Below are positions 44,534-54,030 of a stretch of DNA of 64,000 nucleotides, piece by piece. Position numbers and translations under genes: made by a program. The stretch spans positions 248,001-312,000 of the forward strand of contig CANMEI010000004.1 in NCBI GenBank assembly GCA_947496695.1. The letters are read 5' to 3'. The number at the start of each line of letters is the position of its first letter. Positions within the stretch are counted from its first letter, which is position 1. This stretch comes from an uncultured Cellulophaga sp. (GTDB lineage: Bacteria > Bacteroidota > Bacteroidia > Flavobacteriales > Flavobacteriaceae). Under the pieces are notes generated by a model, which had not been told where the DNA came from, ran no database searches, and saw only the letters and a list, made by a program, of their open reading frames with translations.

Positions 44534-45364
44534 TTAAATTAAATGTATACCATCTGGCTTAATCTGTATCTTTCTGTCTTTGTACAAAGTACCTATACTT
44601 TTCTTAAAAATTTTCTTACTCATTTGTAGTTTTGCACTAATTTCTTCTGGTGAAGATTTATCATGTAAATTTAAATAACCACCTTCTTTCTGCAATCGTT
44701 GATAAATAATATTAGCAGCAGGTTCTACACTTTCGTAACCAATAGCTTTTAAGCTTACATCTATTTTATTATCTGGTCTAATATGTTTTATATAACCTTT
44801 AATATTATCACCTACTGCAATTTTTTTAAATACCTGATCAGTATACACCAATCCTTTATGTTGGTTATTAATAATTACGTCCCAGCCTAAATCACCTTGT
44901 CTAGTTACAATTAAATCAACCTCATCATTAACCTCAACTGTTAACTCTTCGTTATTTAAAAACTTGTCTAATTTATTTGACCCTGCTAATCTAAATGATT
45001 TTTCATCTAAATAACAATATACAACATACCATTGACCCTCTTGCATGCGCACACGTTGCTCACTAAATGGTACTAGCAAATGTTTTTCAAGCCCCCAATC
45101 TAAAAATGCACCAATATTATTTACTTCAACTACTTTTAGTAATTTGAATGTATTTCTGATTATATAAGGTGTTAATGTGGTAACAATAGGTCTTTCTTCA
45201 AAATCTAAATAACAAAAAACATTTAGCTTATCTCCTATTTCATACATTTCAGGAACATACTTATTTGGCAACAATACATCATTACCTTCATCGTCCCCTA
45301 AAAACAAACCTACACTAGTGTCTCTTAAAATTTCTAGTGTATTATAATTTCCTAATTCTATCAT
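44534..45364 (-). CDS. CvfB/YitL-like S1-domain RNA-binding protein
   Basis: A 276-residue protein of S1-like barrels. The first segment (DTSVGLFLGDDEGNDVLLPNKYVPEMYEIGDKLNVFCYLD) and the next (NNIGAFLDWGLEKHLLVPFSEQ) are typical S1 wording, a third covers DEVDLIVTRQGDLGWDV to KGYIKHIR, and a C-terminal winged-helix (GGYLNLHDKSSPEEISAKLQMSKKIFKKSIGTL) follows. This is the order of CvfB, a regulator of virulence and RNA metabolism in staphylococci. The role in this organism is not known. Confidence 0.85.
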   Translation of the reverse strand: MIELGNYNTLEILRDTSVGLFLGDDEGNDVLLPNKYVPEMYEIGDKLNVFCYLDFEERPIVTTLTPYIIRNTFKLLKVVEVNNIGAFLDWGLEKHLLVPFSEQRVRMQEGQWYVVYCYLDEKSFRLAGSNKLDKFLNNEELTVEVNDEVDLIVTRQGDLGWDVIINNQHKGLVYTDQVFKKIAVGDNIKGYIKHIRPDNKIDVSLKAIGYESVEPAANIIYQRLQKEGGYLNLHDKSSPEEISAKLQMSKKIFKKSIGTLYKDRKIQIKPDGIHLI

Positions 45365-45433
45365 ATTGCAAAAATACGTTTTATAAGCTTATTTCAATAA
45401 AAACTAAATAAGAAGTACAATCTTTATTAAAAT

Positions 45434-45469
45434 AAAAAAAGCCATTTCAAAATTGAAATGGCTTTTTTT
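45434..45469 (-). terminator. Intrinsic terminator of the DUF2853 gene
   Basis: GCCATTTCAA (45441-45450) pairs with TTGAAATGGC (45453-45462), flanked by A- and T-tracts. Confidence 0.82.
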
Positions 45470-45487
45470 ATTTTAATGTACGGAGAT

Positions 45488-45832
45488 CTATTTATCGTAA
45501 ACTGACTCTTTTTTATAGTGTTTAGCAAGCATGTAATAAACTACCGCTCTATGCTTATTTCTATTTGAAGAACCATACTTTTCTAAAACGGTTTTGATTG
45601 CAGGCATCATATCATCACTTTCTGGCATTCCTAATTTTTTCATTAAGAAGTTTTTCTTTACAGTTTCTAATTCTTTATCATCAGTACCAGAAACTTTAGA
45701 TGCATCTACATTATAGATAGCAGGACCTAAACCTATCGCTACTTTAGTTAAAAAATCCATATCTGGTGTTTCTCCTAATTTTTCTTTAATATCAGCCGCA
45801 TACTTTACGATTAAATCATCTCTTTTACTCAT
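45488..45832 (-). CDS. DUF2853 family protein
   Basis: A 114-residue soluble, helix-rich, Lys/Asp-rich protein. The opening SKRDDLIVKYAADIKEKLG, the central LGPAIYNVDASKVSGTD and the end RAVVYYMLAKHYKKESVY match my memory of DUF2853, a small family without known function. It follows menD by 42 bases and ends with a terminator. Confidence 0.8.
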   Translation of the reverse strand: MSKRDDLIVKYAADIKEKLGETPDMDFLTKVAIGLGPAIYNVDASKVSGTDDKELETVKKNFLMKKLGMPESDDMMPAIKTVLEKYGSSNRNKHRAVVYYMLAKHYKKESVYDK

Positions 45833-45874
45833 AATTGTTAGTGTTGTGTTTTTATATAATTAATTAATGTTTGC

Positions 45875-47620
45875 CTAAGATATAAAATCAAAGTAACTAA
45901 GCAAAATTTTATTATTGATAATCCTAGGTGTCTTTATTTCTAAAATCTTAGGTTTTTCACTTTTATTATAAAAATTATTCAACGCTAATTTCAATTCAAC
46001 TTCATCTGCAACATACTCATGATCAAAATTATACGTTTCACTCAAAGTTTTTATAGAAACGTTATGCCTAGTTTCAAAATAGGTTTCAAAGTTATCTGTA
46101 TCTTCTTGACCTGGCAATATTCTAAAAATTCCACCTCCATCATTATTAATTACAATAATTCTGAAATCTTCTCTAATATTTGCATTCCACAATCCATTAC
46201 TATCATATAAAAAGCTTAAATCACCGGTAATTAATAAGGTTGGAGTAGTATTGTATATTGATGCTCCTACAGCTGTAGAAGTACTACCATCAATACCACT
46301 TGTACCTCTATTACAATACACTTTAATACTTGAATGAATATCAAATAACTGTGCATACCTAACTGTAGAGCTGTTTGCTAAATGCAACTGATAGTTTTGG
46401 GGTATTGATTTAGCTACTTTAGAAAAAGCTAACATATCAGAAAAAGGAATTGACTTTAAATATGCCTCCCTTCTATTTTCATAATGCTCACGTACTTTAT
46501 TCCAATATGAAAAATAATTACTTTCTAATGGCACTAATTTTAATTGACTTAAAAAGTTATTTATTGATGTTTTAAAATAATGTGATAAACAAAAAAATGT
46601 ATCATATACTTTTTTACTATCCACATGCCAATGGTGCTTAGGAGGGTAATTGCGTATAAAATTTTTAATTTTTTTTGAAACAATTAAACCGCCGAATGTC
46701 AATAAAACATCTGGTTTTAATTGTTTAAAGAGCTCGTCTTTATTTTCTGATTTTTCTATAGGAGCTATTAAACTATCAATACTCGGGAAAAAATTATCAT
46801 TATGTAAATTTGATGTTGTTTCTGTCAATACTATTACCGAAGGATCATTTGCTAATTGTGACAAATACTCTTTCTCAACCATATTAGGTTCATGAACACC
46901 AACCAGTACCAATTTTCTTTTAGCTGTATTCCATATTTCAGAAAACGGATTAATAAGTTCTAAATCATCTTCCTTTGACTTAGGCACAGGTAATTCTAAT
47001 TGTTTATTAGGAACTTTAACAATATTATACAAAGGTTCTTCAAAAGGAACATTTATATGTACTGGGGCTTTTGCTTCAATTGTAGTTTGGAATGCTTTAT
47101 TTAATTCTATTCCATTAAACTTTTGAACATTTTTTTGTTGCTCTTCAATACCTACATTTTCAAATATTAAATTTGACTGTTTTTTTATAGTTTCTGTTGC
47201 ATGTGAAACATCAAGCTTCAAATTTGCTGAATAACCAATATGGTTTTCAAAAACACCTTTTTGCCTTATTGTTTGACCATCTCCTATATCAACCTTATAA
47301 CTTGGTCTATCCGCAGAAATAATAATCACTGGAATATCACTATAAAAAGCTTCTGCTATTGCCGGATAATAGTTTAATAATGCACTACCAGAAGTACAAA
47401 CTATAGCAACAGGTTTTTGCTTATTTTGAGCCATCCCTAACGCAAAAAATGCAGCACAACGCTCATCAACTATACTATAGCATTTGAAAAAATTATTCTC
47501 GGTAAAACTAATTGTTAAAGGAGCATTTCTTGAACCTGGAGAAATAATAATATCTTTTATTCCGTATTTTTTACAATAATAGGTAACAGTTTGTGCTGTT
47601 GGAATTGATGAGTATTTCAT
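45875..47620 (-). CDS. menD: SEPHCHC synthase
   Basis: A 581-residue ThDP-dependent enzyme. N-terminal half: IIISPGSRNAPLTISFTEN, SIVDERCAAFFALGMAQ and VAIVCTSGSALLNYYPA, all close to the MenD consensus. C-terminal half: RGTSGIDGSTSTAVGASI with the diphosphate region, LITGDLSFLYDSNGLW (GDLSF binding motif) and NNDGGGIFRILP. It joins isochorismate and 2-oxoglutarate with loss of CO2. It lies in the order thioesterase, menF, menD, with 33 bases between menF and menD. Confidence 0.95.
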   Translation of the reverse strand: MKYSSIPTAQTVTYYCKKYGIKDIIISPGSRNAPLTISFTENNFFKCYSIVDERCAAFFALGMAQNKQKPVAIVCTSGSALLNYYPAIAEAFYSDIPVIIISADRPSYKVDIGDGQTIRQKGVFENHIGYSANLKLDVSHATETIKKQSNLIFENVGIEEQQKNVQKFNGIELNKAFQTTIEAKAPVHINVPFEEPLYNIVKVPNKQLELPVPKSKEDDLELINPFSEIWNTAKRKLVLVGVHEPNMVEKEYLSQLANDPSVIVLTETTSNLHNDNFFPSIDSLIAPIEKSENKDELFKQLKPDVLLTFGGLIVSKKIKNFIRNYPPKHHWHVDSKKVYDTFFCLSHYFKTSINNFLSQLKLVPLESNYFSYWNKVREHYENRREAYLKSIPFSDMLAFSKVAKSIPQNYQLHLANSSTVRYAQLFDIHSSIKVYCNRGTSGIDGSTSTAVGASIYNTTPTLLITGDLSFLYDSNGLWNANIREDFRIIVINNDGGGIFRILPGQEDTDNFETYFETRHNVSIKTLSETYNFDHEYVADEVELKLALNNFYNKSEKPKILEIKTPRIINNKILLSYFDFIS

Positions 47621-47653
47621 TTTACACTACTATCTATAATTTCTAATTATATA

Positions 47654-48760
47654 TTAATCTAATACAACATTAAGCATTGTATTACTTTTTACAACCGTTT
47701 CTTCCCATTCTTTTTCTGGGTCGGATTCATTTGTAATACCTCCACCAACATATATATGAGCCTTATTTTTTTTTAGTTGCATACATCTTAAATTAACATA
47801 TAATGATGATGTATTTTTAATTGTTTTGTATACTTGATTCTCTCGATTTTTATGATTTGAATTTCTTATATTTTCTTCTTTAAAATTAAGTTCTCCTAAA
47901 AAACCCGTATAATACTCTCTATTATAATTTTCATTTGCCAAAATAAAATCTTTCGCAGTTTGCTTTGGTAAGCCACATACTGCTGGAGTTGGATGCAATG
48001 CATTAATTACTGCATTCAAGTTTTTGGTAGCCATAATACCCAAAACCGATGTTCTTAAATGCCAAACGTTACCTGCCCGAATAGATGCCGTTTCCGATAT
48101 CTTAAGCTGTTTCACTTCACTATTTAGTGCTTTTACTATATATTGAGTTACTAACTCTTGCTCTTCTATTTCTTTTGAACCCCATTTAGGTTCTTCATTT
48201 TCAATATACTTTTTAGTACCAGCAAGTGACATTGTTTTTAATTGCGTGTTTTCACTACGTAATAATATTTCAGGAGTAGCACCTAGCCATAACCCTACCT
48301 TTGGATGATACCACAAATAACAAAAAGCATTTTCATATCTAGCTAATAAAGCTTCAAACAAACTAAAGGGTGTTTTATCTGTACTTACTTCTAGTTTTCT
48401 TGAAAGAACAACTTTTTTAAAAGTTCCTTTTTTTATTTCTTCAATTCCTTTTTTAACTAAAGCTACATGAAAATCTTTTTGAGCTTCACTGTTATGGTGA
48501 TTAACTGAAGCTTGTTTCACTTCATTAATCTCATCTAAGAGAGTTTCAATTTTTTCATCTACCTGTAAAAGAACTATTTTATTTTCTGAATTAAATGGAG
48601 CAAAAACAAATCCTTTTTTTGAAAAATCATTTACATAATGTAACGTGTCATCGTTTTGAAACACTCCAACAACAGTATTTTCTTTTGGTTTTCTGTAGAT
48701 TACAAAAGGTTTTAGCACACTTAAATGCCGTTCAGATTTGTTTATTAAATCACTATACAT
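47654..48760 (-). CDS. menF: Isochorismate synthase
   Basis: A 368-residue chorismate-binding enzyme: KKVVLSRKLEV, YLWYHPKVGLWLGATPEILL, MSLAGTKKYIENEEPKWGSKEIEEQ (the Lys/Glu region), VINALHPTPAVCGLPKQ, REYYTGFLGE and IYVGGGITNESDPEKEW. These are the strands and acidic metal-binding residues of the MenF/EntC group. It converts chorismate to isochorismate, the entry to menaquinone. menD directly downstream supports MenF over a siderophore EntC. Confidence 0.92.
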   Translation of the reverse strand: MYSDLINKSERHLSVLKPFVIYRKPKENTVVGVFQNDDTLHYVNDFSKKGFVFAPFNSENKIVLLQVDEKIETLLDEINEVKQASVNHHNSEAQKDFHVALVKKGIEEIKKGTFKKVVLSRKLEVSTDKTPFSLFEALLARYENAFCYLWYHPKVGLWLGATPEILLRSENTQLKTMSLAGTKKYIENEEPKWGSKEIEEQELVTQYIVKALNSEVKQLKISETASIRAGNVWHLRTSVLGIMATKNLNAVINALHPTPAVCGLPKQTAKDFILANENYNREYYTGFLGELNFKEENIRNSNHKNRENQVYKTIKNTSSLYVNLRCMQLKKNKAHIYVGGGITNESDPEKEWEETVVKSNTMLNVVLD

Positions 48761-48761
48761 A

Positions 48762-49184
48762 TTACTTTTTAAGTAAAGCTATTGTGGTAAGTTTACAAAG
48801 AGAAATTAGATTATCATTAGCATCTGTAACTTTAATTTCCCATAGTTGCGTGGTCCTACCTTTATGTACAATTATTGCTTTTGCATAAACATAGCCTTCA
48901 CTAATACTCTTAACATGGTTTGCTGAAATTTCTAATCCACGAACTGTTACCTCTTGTCCGTTTAAAAATATATATGAAGCAGCACTTCCCACACTCTCCG
49001 CTAATGCAACTGTTGCTCCACCATGCAATACACCATCTGGTTGAAATACTTTAGAAGTTACAGGCATTTTAGCTGTTAAATAATTTTCACCAACATCTGT
49101 ATACGTAATATCTAAAGTCTCCATTAACGTACCCTTACAAGTTTCGTTACAAATATTTAGTATTTTCTCTCTATAATCATCCAT
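48762..49184 (-). CDS. Hotdog-fold thioesterase, candidate DHNA-CoA thioesterase
   Basis: A 140-residue PaaI-type hotdog protein: DITYTDVGENYLTAKMPV, DGVLHGGATVALAESVGSAASYIF (central helix with the HGG motif and catalytic Glu) and GLEISANHVKSIS. It starts the menaquinone operon, 1 base before menF. A hotdog thioesterase is the usual missing step between MenB and MenA, so a MenI role is likely but rests on context. Confidence 0.82.
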   Translation of the reverse strand: MDDYREKILNICNETCKGTLMETLDITYTDVGENYLTAKMPVTSKVFQPDGVLHGGATVALAESVGSAASYIFLNGQEVTVRGLEISANHVKSISEGYVYAKAIIVHKGRTTQLWEIKVTDANDNLISLCKLTTIALLKK

Positions 49185-49285
49185 ATTGTAAAATTAATCA
49201 TTCCTACTGCAACTAAAGGTATTATATGGCTTAGAAATTGAATATTCTTCTTAATTTTAGAACCTTATTACTCTTTTTATTTTTT

Positions 49286-49930
49286 ATGAATTCAACACAA
49301 AAAACTGTTTCATACACTGCCACAAATACTTATGAAACCCTGAACATCTTTACAGAAAAAACTAAAAATGTTTGGTTAGTTTTTCATGGAATAGGTTTTT
49401 TAAGTCGCTATTTTCTAAAATATTTTAAGGAATTAAATATAGATGAGAATTATATAATTGCACCACAAGCACCTTCAAAATATTATTTAAACAATACTTA
49501 CAAACAAGTTGGAGCTAGTTGGCTAACTAAAGAAAATACTATTTTAGAATCTAAAAATTTATATCATTATATTGATAGTGTTCTAGAGAACGAAAAAGTT
49601 ACTACAGACTCTAATTTAATTCTCTTTGGTTTTTCTCAAGGTGTTTCAATTGTTACCAGATATTTAAAATACAAAAAATTAAAATGTGATTTAGTAGTAC
49701 TATATGCAGGAACAATACCAAATGAATTAATTAAAGAAGATTTTAGTTTTTTTGAAGAAAACAATACCAAAATAAAAATTATTATTGGTACTGAAGATGA
49801 TTATATAAATAAAGAACGATTAACAGACGAAATAGAAAAAGCTAAAAGACTTTTTAACAATAAGGTAAGTCTAATTACTTTTAATGGAAGTCATGAAGTG
49901 AAAAAAGAAATTATTAATAATTTAGTTTAA
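49286..49930 (+). CDS. Alpha/beta hydrolase, esterase-like
   Basis: A 214-residue protein from the ATG MNSTQKTVSYTATNTYE; an earlier in-frame TTG gives only a Leu/Phe stub. The fold is seen in NVWLVFHGIGFLSRYF, YIIAPQAPSKYYL, LILFGFSQGVSIVTRY (nucleophile elbow GFSQG), IIIGTEDDYI (acid) and ITFNGSHEVKKE (His). The small size and APQAP/GFSQG wording match carboxylesterase/phospholipase-like members. The stop is directly followed by the ATG of the next gene. Substrate unknown; a MenH role is not supported by motifs. Confidence 0.8.
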   Translation: MNSTQKTVSYTATNTYETLNIFTEKTKNVWLVFHGIGFLSRYFLKYFKELNIDENYIIAPQAPSKYYLNNTYKQVGASWLTKENTILESKNLYHYIDSVLENEKVTTDSNLILFGFSQGVSIVTRYLKYKKLKCDLVVLYAGTIPNELIKEDFSFFEENNTKIKIIIGTEDDYINKERLTDEIEKAKRLFNNKVSLITFNGSHEVKKEIINNLV

Positions 49931-50485
49931 ATGAATACTACTATTCCTATTTTAGAAAATGAACATGTAAAACTCGAAGCATTAACTCTTGAGAATTACA
50001 ACCATTTATTCCCTATCGCTAAACAAGAAAAATTAGTTCAATATTCTCCTTCAGATATTGAAACCCCTAATGCCTTGAAAATATATGTTGAAACTGCTTT
50101 AAAACAACATGAAGCTAAAACGAGCATTCCTTTTATCATTTTTGACAAGAAAACTCAAAAATACGCAGGATCTACTAGGTTTATGAATATCAATTGGACT
50201 AATAAAGTACTCCATATAGGAGCTACTTGGATTGGAAGACAATATCAAGGTACTGGACTAAATACACAAATAAAGCACCTAATGATCAATCATGCTTTTA
50301 ATGAACTCGATTTTGAGAAAATAGAATTTACAATTGATGAACGTAATATGCGATCAAGAAAAGCTGTAGAAAAACTAGGCTGCACATTAGAAGGTATACT
50401 ACGTAAAAATGTTTATTTATTAGACGGGTTTAAAAGAAATACATGTTATTACGGTTTATTAAAAGAGGAATGGAAAAATAGCTAA
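49931..50485 (+). CDS. GNAT-family N-acetyltransferase (RimJ/RimL-like)
   Basis: A 184-residue cytoplasmic acetyltransferase. ENEHVKLEALTLENYNHLF opens the fold, FIIFDKKTQKYAGSTRFMN is a central strand, HIGATWIGRQYQGTGLNTQIKHLMI contains the acetyl-CoA loop (Q/R-x-x-G-x-G/A as RQYQGTG), and FTIDERNMRSRKAVEKLGC is the motif B typical of RimJ/RimL. Acceptor could be a ribosomal protein N terminus or a small amine. It is adjacent (0 bases) to the hydrolase gene and so co-translated. Confidence 0.9.
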   Translation: MNTTIPILENEHVKLEALTLENYNHLFPIAKQEKLVQYSPSDIETPNALKIYVETALKQHEAKTSIPFIIFDKKTQKYAGSTRFMNINWTNKVLHIGATWIGRQYQGTGLNTQIKHLMINHAFNELDFEKIEFTIDERNMRSRKAVEKLGCTLEGILRKNVYLLDGFKRNTCYYGLLKEEWKNS

Positions 50486-50487
50486 GT

Positions 50488-50874
50488 TTAATCTTTTGTT
50501 TTTGTTTCAGGCTCAATTATTCGCTGGCATTCTTCATAACCTAAATAATCATTATCTCCATACTTTTCAGACCAAAAACCTTCTAAAGTATCCTCATTAA
50601 TCACTTTATATACAACTACGCCTTTAAATATTTTAGTTTTATCATCTAACTCTCCTATGTAAGCAAAGTTAATTACTAAAATATCATCTTTAAAAAATCC
50701 TTTTCCTGTCTGAGTTTGCCCACCAACAACAGTCCACAATGCATTAACCCGGTATTTTCCTGTTTTTATTAATTTTAAAACTCCACTATAACCTGTTTGT
50801 TCTTCATCTTGATTAAAACCAATTATGCGGTACGTTCCTTCTAAATTTTCTGAATTTTTTAATTGGGTACTCAT
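50488..50874 (-). CDS. Uncharacterised small beta-rich protein
   Basis: A 128-residue cytoplasmic protein with no signal peptide. The pattern LEGTYRIIGFNQDEEQTGYSG, LKLIKTGKYRVNALWTVVGGQTQTGKG, DDILVINFAYIG and LEGFWSEKYG suggests an eight-stranded small barrel of the avidin/lipocalin type, ending in an acidic tail. The family is not recognised. It lies 9 bases downstream of the stop of the next gene on the same strand, so they are likely co-transcribed. Confidence 0.7.
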   Translation of the reverse strand: MSTQLKNSENLEGTYRIIGFNQDEEQTGYSGVLKLIKTGKYRVNALWTVVGGQTQTGKGFFKDDILVINFAYIGELDDKTKIFKGVVVYKVINEDTLEGFWSEKYGDNDYLGYEECQRIIEPETKTKD

Positions 50875-50883
50875 ACTTATTTT

Positions 50884-51822
50884 TTACTCTTTAAGAACAG
50901 GCTCGTAATATTTAATTTTACGCGTAATATAAGTGTTATCAGGTGTAATTATTTGCTTTATCCAATTACCTTTTTCACCATTATCGTATTGGTATATGTA
51001 TTCTTTGATAGATGTATTACCACCTTCTTTAGTCTCTTCCTTAATTAACATACCTAAATCATTATAAAAAAACTTGTGTTTTAATATTGATTTAAAAGAT
51101 TTTATAATGGTATCGTATTCAAATTTTTGCTCTGACAATAACCTGTTTTTATCATCATATATTTTTTCTAAAGCTTTAAACGGCTTCCCTTCTGCATATT
51201 CTTTTTCTAAATTTACATACCTAATTCCGCTAGCCTTCGTTTTTCTTTGCGATATTCTAAGTGACCTCTGAATTTCATCGTTTAAAATATAGCTTGTTGT
51301 GTATTCTCCATCAATATCCTCATAACTAACAATTGTATTTTCTATACCATTATTATTATTACGATTTATAGATTCTAAAACACCATCTTTATTATAAACA
51401 TATTCATATTGATCTAAAAAATCATTAGCATATGAAACAATTTTCTCTATTACTCTCCTTTGACTTCCCGTGGTATCAATAACATATATATTAGCTATAG
51501 AAGTTTGTTTGTCAAAAATACCGTCTCTATAATTCTCAACTCTTTTTTCTTTTATTTCTCCGTTTTGGAACTTGTAGTACGTAATATCGTAATCTTTCTC
51601 ATTAAAACGTGTCACTTGCTTTGTTAATAACCCTTCTCTATTAAAATTAAATTCTTCTTTACCGTAAGTTGCAGTTACTAAACAAGATTTTACCGAACCT
51701 GTTAAATCAAAATCAGAAATTGTAAAAATCTTAGCTTTTTGCCCATACATATTAACAGTCAAAAACAATAAAATTGGTAGTATTAAAACTCGTAACATAT
51801 TGAATAAGTAATTTTTAACCAT
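50884..51822 (-). CDS. Secreted beta-strand repeat protein, unknown (YD-like)
   Basis: A 312-residue protein with a signal peptide ending YGQKA; a nearer ATG at 51798 would also serve. The body is a series of short strands such as SCLVTATYGKEEFNFNREG, KDYDITYYKFQNGE, NKDGVLESINR, DDKNRLLSEQKFEYD and LGMLIKEETKEGG. They resemble the YD/toxin-repeat style of secreted proteins, but there is no toxin domain. Probably periplasmic or surface. Function unknown. Confidence 0.75.
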   Translation of the reverse strand: MVKNYLFNMLRVLILPILLFLTVNMYGQKAKIFTISDFDLTGSVKSCLVTATYGKEEFNFNREGLLTKQVTRFNEKDYDITYYKFQNGEIKEKRVENYRDGIFDKQTSIANIYVIDTTGSQRRVIEKIVSYANDFLDQYEYVYNKDGVLESINRNNNNGIENTIVSYEDIDGEYTTSYILNDEIQRSLRISQRKTKASGIRYVNLEKEYAEGKPFKALEKIYDDKNRLLSEQKFEYDTIIKSFKSILKHKFFYNDLGMLIKEETKEGGNTSIKEYIYQYDNGEKGNWIKQIITPDNTYITRKIKYYEPVLKE

Positions 51823-51875
51823 ATAACAAATTTAGTAGATATTCTAGCATATAAAAATAAAACCCGTAGCAAATA

Positions 51876-51906
51876 AAAAAGGCATCCTAAAATAGGATGC
51901 CTTTTT
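51876..51906 (-). terminator. Intrinsic terminator of dnaK
   Basis: AAAAAGGCATCCTA (51876-51889) pairs perfectly with TAGGATGCCTTTTT (51893-51906), 26 bases past the dnaK stop. Confidence 0.88.
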
Positions 51907-51931
51907 CTAATATATTGATAAGTTATTCAAC

Positions 51932-53836
51932 TTATTTTACTTCTTCAAAATCAACATCTTCAACGTTATCTCCTTCAGCTGTATCAGCACCTGCTGTTGC
52001 ATCAGGACCTGGAGCAGCTCCACCTTGTGCTTCAGCTTGCGCTTTGTACATTTCTTCAGAAGCACCTTTCCAAGCTTCATTAATTTTATCTAAAGCTGGC
52101 GTAATTACTGCTAGATCTTTAGTTTCGTAAGCTTTTTTCAACTCTTCTAAAGCTTCTTCTACTGGTTTTTTGTTATTTTCAGAAATTTTATCTCCGAATT
52201 CAGACAATTGTTTTTCTGTTTGGAAAATCATTCCATCAGCTTCATTCAATTTGTCAGCAGTCTCTTTTGCTTTTTTATCAGACTCAGCATTAGCTTCAGC
52301 TTCTGCTTTCATTTTCTTGATTTCTTCTTCAGTTAAACCAGAAGAAGCTTCAATTCTAATATCTTGAGACTTACCTGTAGCTTTATCTGTTGCAGAAACC
52401 TTGATAATACCGTTAGCATCAATATCAAAAGTTACTTCAATTTGCGGAGTACCTCTTTGTGCTGGTGGAATACCATCTAAATGGAAACGTCCGATATTTT
52501 TGTTATCTGCCGCCATTGGTCTTTCCCCTTGTAAAACGTGAATTTCTACTGATGGCTGATTATCTGCCGCTGTAGAGAATACTTGAGATTTTTTAGTTGG
52601 GATAGTCGTGTTGGCTTCAATCAACTTAGTCATTACACCACCCATAGTTTCAATACCTAAAGATAATGGAGTAACATCTAATAATAATACATCTTTAACA
52701 TCACCAGTTAATACACCTCCTTGAATTGCAGCACCTACCGCTACAACTTCATCAGGGTTAACACCTTTTGATGGTTTTTTACCGAAGAATTTCTCAACCG
52801 CATCTACAACCGCAGGGATTCTTGTAGAACCACCTACTAAGATAATCTCATCAATATCACTCTTAGATAAACCTGCATTTTTCAATGCTGTTGCACAAGG
52901 CTCTATTGTTCTTTTTACTAAATCATCAATTAATTGGTTGAATTTAGCTAAAGTTAATGTACGTACTAAATGCTTAGGTCCGCTAGCAGTAGCTGTTACA
53001 TATGGTAAGTTAATTTCTGTTGAAGCAGAAGAAGATAATTCTATCTTCGCTTTTTCAGCAGCTTCACGTAAACGTTGTAATGCCATAGCATCATCACGTA
53101 AATCGATACTTTCTTCACCTTTAAACTCTTCAGCTAACCAATCGATAATTTTTTGATCTACATCATCACCACCTAAGTGAGTATCACCATCTGTAGCAAG
53201 TACTTCAAAAACGCCATCACCTAATTCTAAAATAGAAACATCATGTGTACCTCCACCAAAATCAAAAACAACTATTTTTTGATCTGTATCTTTCTTATCC
53301 ATACCGTAAGCTAAAGATGCAGCTGTTGGCTCGTTAATGATACGCTCAACTGTTAAACCTGCAATTTCACCAGCTTCTTTAGTTGCTTGTCTTTGTGCAT
53401 CATTAAAATATGCTGGAACAGTAATTACCGCTCTAGATACATCTTGACCTAAATAATCTTCTGCAGTTTTCTTCATTTTTTGAAGAATCATTGCAGATAA
53501 TTCTTGTGGAGAATATAAACGACCATCAATATCAACTCTTGGGGTATCGTTATCTCCTTTTACTACATTATATGGTACTCTTTTAGCTTCTGTGCTAGAT
53601 TCTGAAAACTTGTTACCCATAAAACGTTTGATAGAATATATCGTTTTATTTGGGTTAGTAACAGCTTGTCTTTTTGCAGGATCACCAACTTTAATCTCAC
53701 CACCTTCTACGAAAGCGATAACAGATGGTGTTGTTCTTTTTCCTTCTGCATTAGGGATTACAACTGCTTCGTTACCTTCCATTACAGAAACGCAAGAGTT
53801 TGTAGTTCCTAAATCAATTCCTATAATTTTACTCAT
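51932..53836 (-). CDS. dnaK: Molecular chaperone DnaK (Hsp70)
   Basis: A 634-residue Hsp70. ATPase domain: [17 protein letters not shown] at the N terminus, [47 protein letters not shown] and [12 protein letters not shown]. Substrate domain follows from about residue 385 ([17 protein letters not shown]) and a helical lid with an Ala/Gly-rich tail ending [10 protein letters not shown]. It folds nascent and heat-damaged proteins with DnaJ and GrpE, which are not in this window. The promoter region holds a sigma-54-like element and an inverted repeat. Single-gene unit. Confidence 0.97.
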   Translation of the reverse strand: MSKIIGIDLGTTNSCVSVMEGNEAVVIPNAEGKRTTPSVIAFVEGGEIKVGDPAKRQAVTNPNKTIYSIKRFMGNKFSESSTEAKRVPYNVVKGDNDTPRVDIDGRLYSPQELSAMILQKMKKTAEDYLGQDVSRAVITVPAYFNDAQRQATKEAGEIAGLTVERIINEPTAASLAYGMDKKDTDQKIVVFDFGGGTHDVSILELGDGVFEVLATDGDTHLGGDDVDQKIIDWLAEEFKGEESIDLRDDAMALQRLREAAEKAKIELSSSASTEINLPYVTATASGPKHLVRTLTLAKFNQLIDDLVKRTIEPCATALKNAGLSKSDIDEIILVGGSTRIPAVVDAVEKFFGKKPSKGVNPDEVVAVGAAIQGGVLTGDVKDVLLLDVTPLSLGIETMGGVMTKLIEANTTIPTKKSQVFSTAADNQPSVEIHVLQGERPMAADNKNIGRFHLDGIPPAQRGTPQIEVTFDIDANGIIKVSATDKATGKSQDIRIEASSGLTEEEIKKMKAEAEANAESDKKAKETADKLNEADGMIFQTEKQLSEFGDKISENNKKPVEEALEELKKAYETKDLAVITPALDKINEAWKGASEEMYKAQAEAQGGAAPGPDATAGADTAEGDNVEDVDFEEVK

Positions 53837-53885
53837 TTTATATTTGTTTAATTATTAGTCTATTTTTTTCTACACTTACAATTAG

Positions 53886-53901
53886 GCAAACAATATGCCA
53901 A
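53886..53901 (-). promoter_or_regulatory. Sigma-54-like promoter of dnaK
   Basis: Read on the minus strand, TTGGCATATTGTTTGC has TTGGCA at -24 and TTGC at -12, with exactly 10 bases between GG and GC. Transcription would begin near 53875, about 40 bases before the dnaK start. Confidence 0.55.
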
Positions 53902-53912
53902 GAGAAAAAAAC

Positions 53913-53925
53913 TGACAGGTTGTCA
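53913..53925. promoter_or_regulatory. Inverted repeat TGACA-N3-TGTCA upstream of dnaK
   Basis: TGACA (53913-53917) and TGTCA (53921-53925) are perfect arms separated by GGT, lying 11 bases upstream of the -24 element. This is a sensible position for a regulator or activator of heat-shock transcription. No CIRCE element is seen. Confidence 0.45.
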
Positions 53926-54030
53926 TTTTTACATATAACAAATCTTACGCAACTAGACTTTACTACCATTGCTGACACAAAATCAGTATTCTATTATATG
54001 AAAAAACCACTAGTATATGACATTATAAAA

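Noticed and set aside
49228..49241. Sigma-54-like element before the alpha/beta hydrolase
   Set aside because: TGGC with correct spacing, but the -12 reads TTGA rather than TTGC and the -24 lacks a good flank.
49238..49285. TTG start and hydrophobic stub before the alpha/beta hydrolase
   Set aside because: The extension is AT-coded Leu/Phe that mimics a signal peptide but no cleavage site follows; the ATG at 49286 is better placed.
53881..53930. CIRCE (HrcA) operator at dnaK
   Set aside because: The repeat present is TGACA-N3-TGTCA, not the CIRCE consensus with a 9-base spacer.
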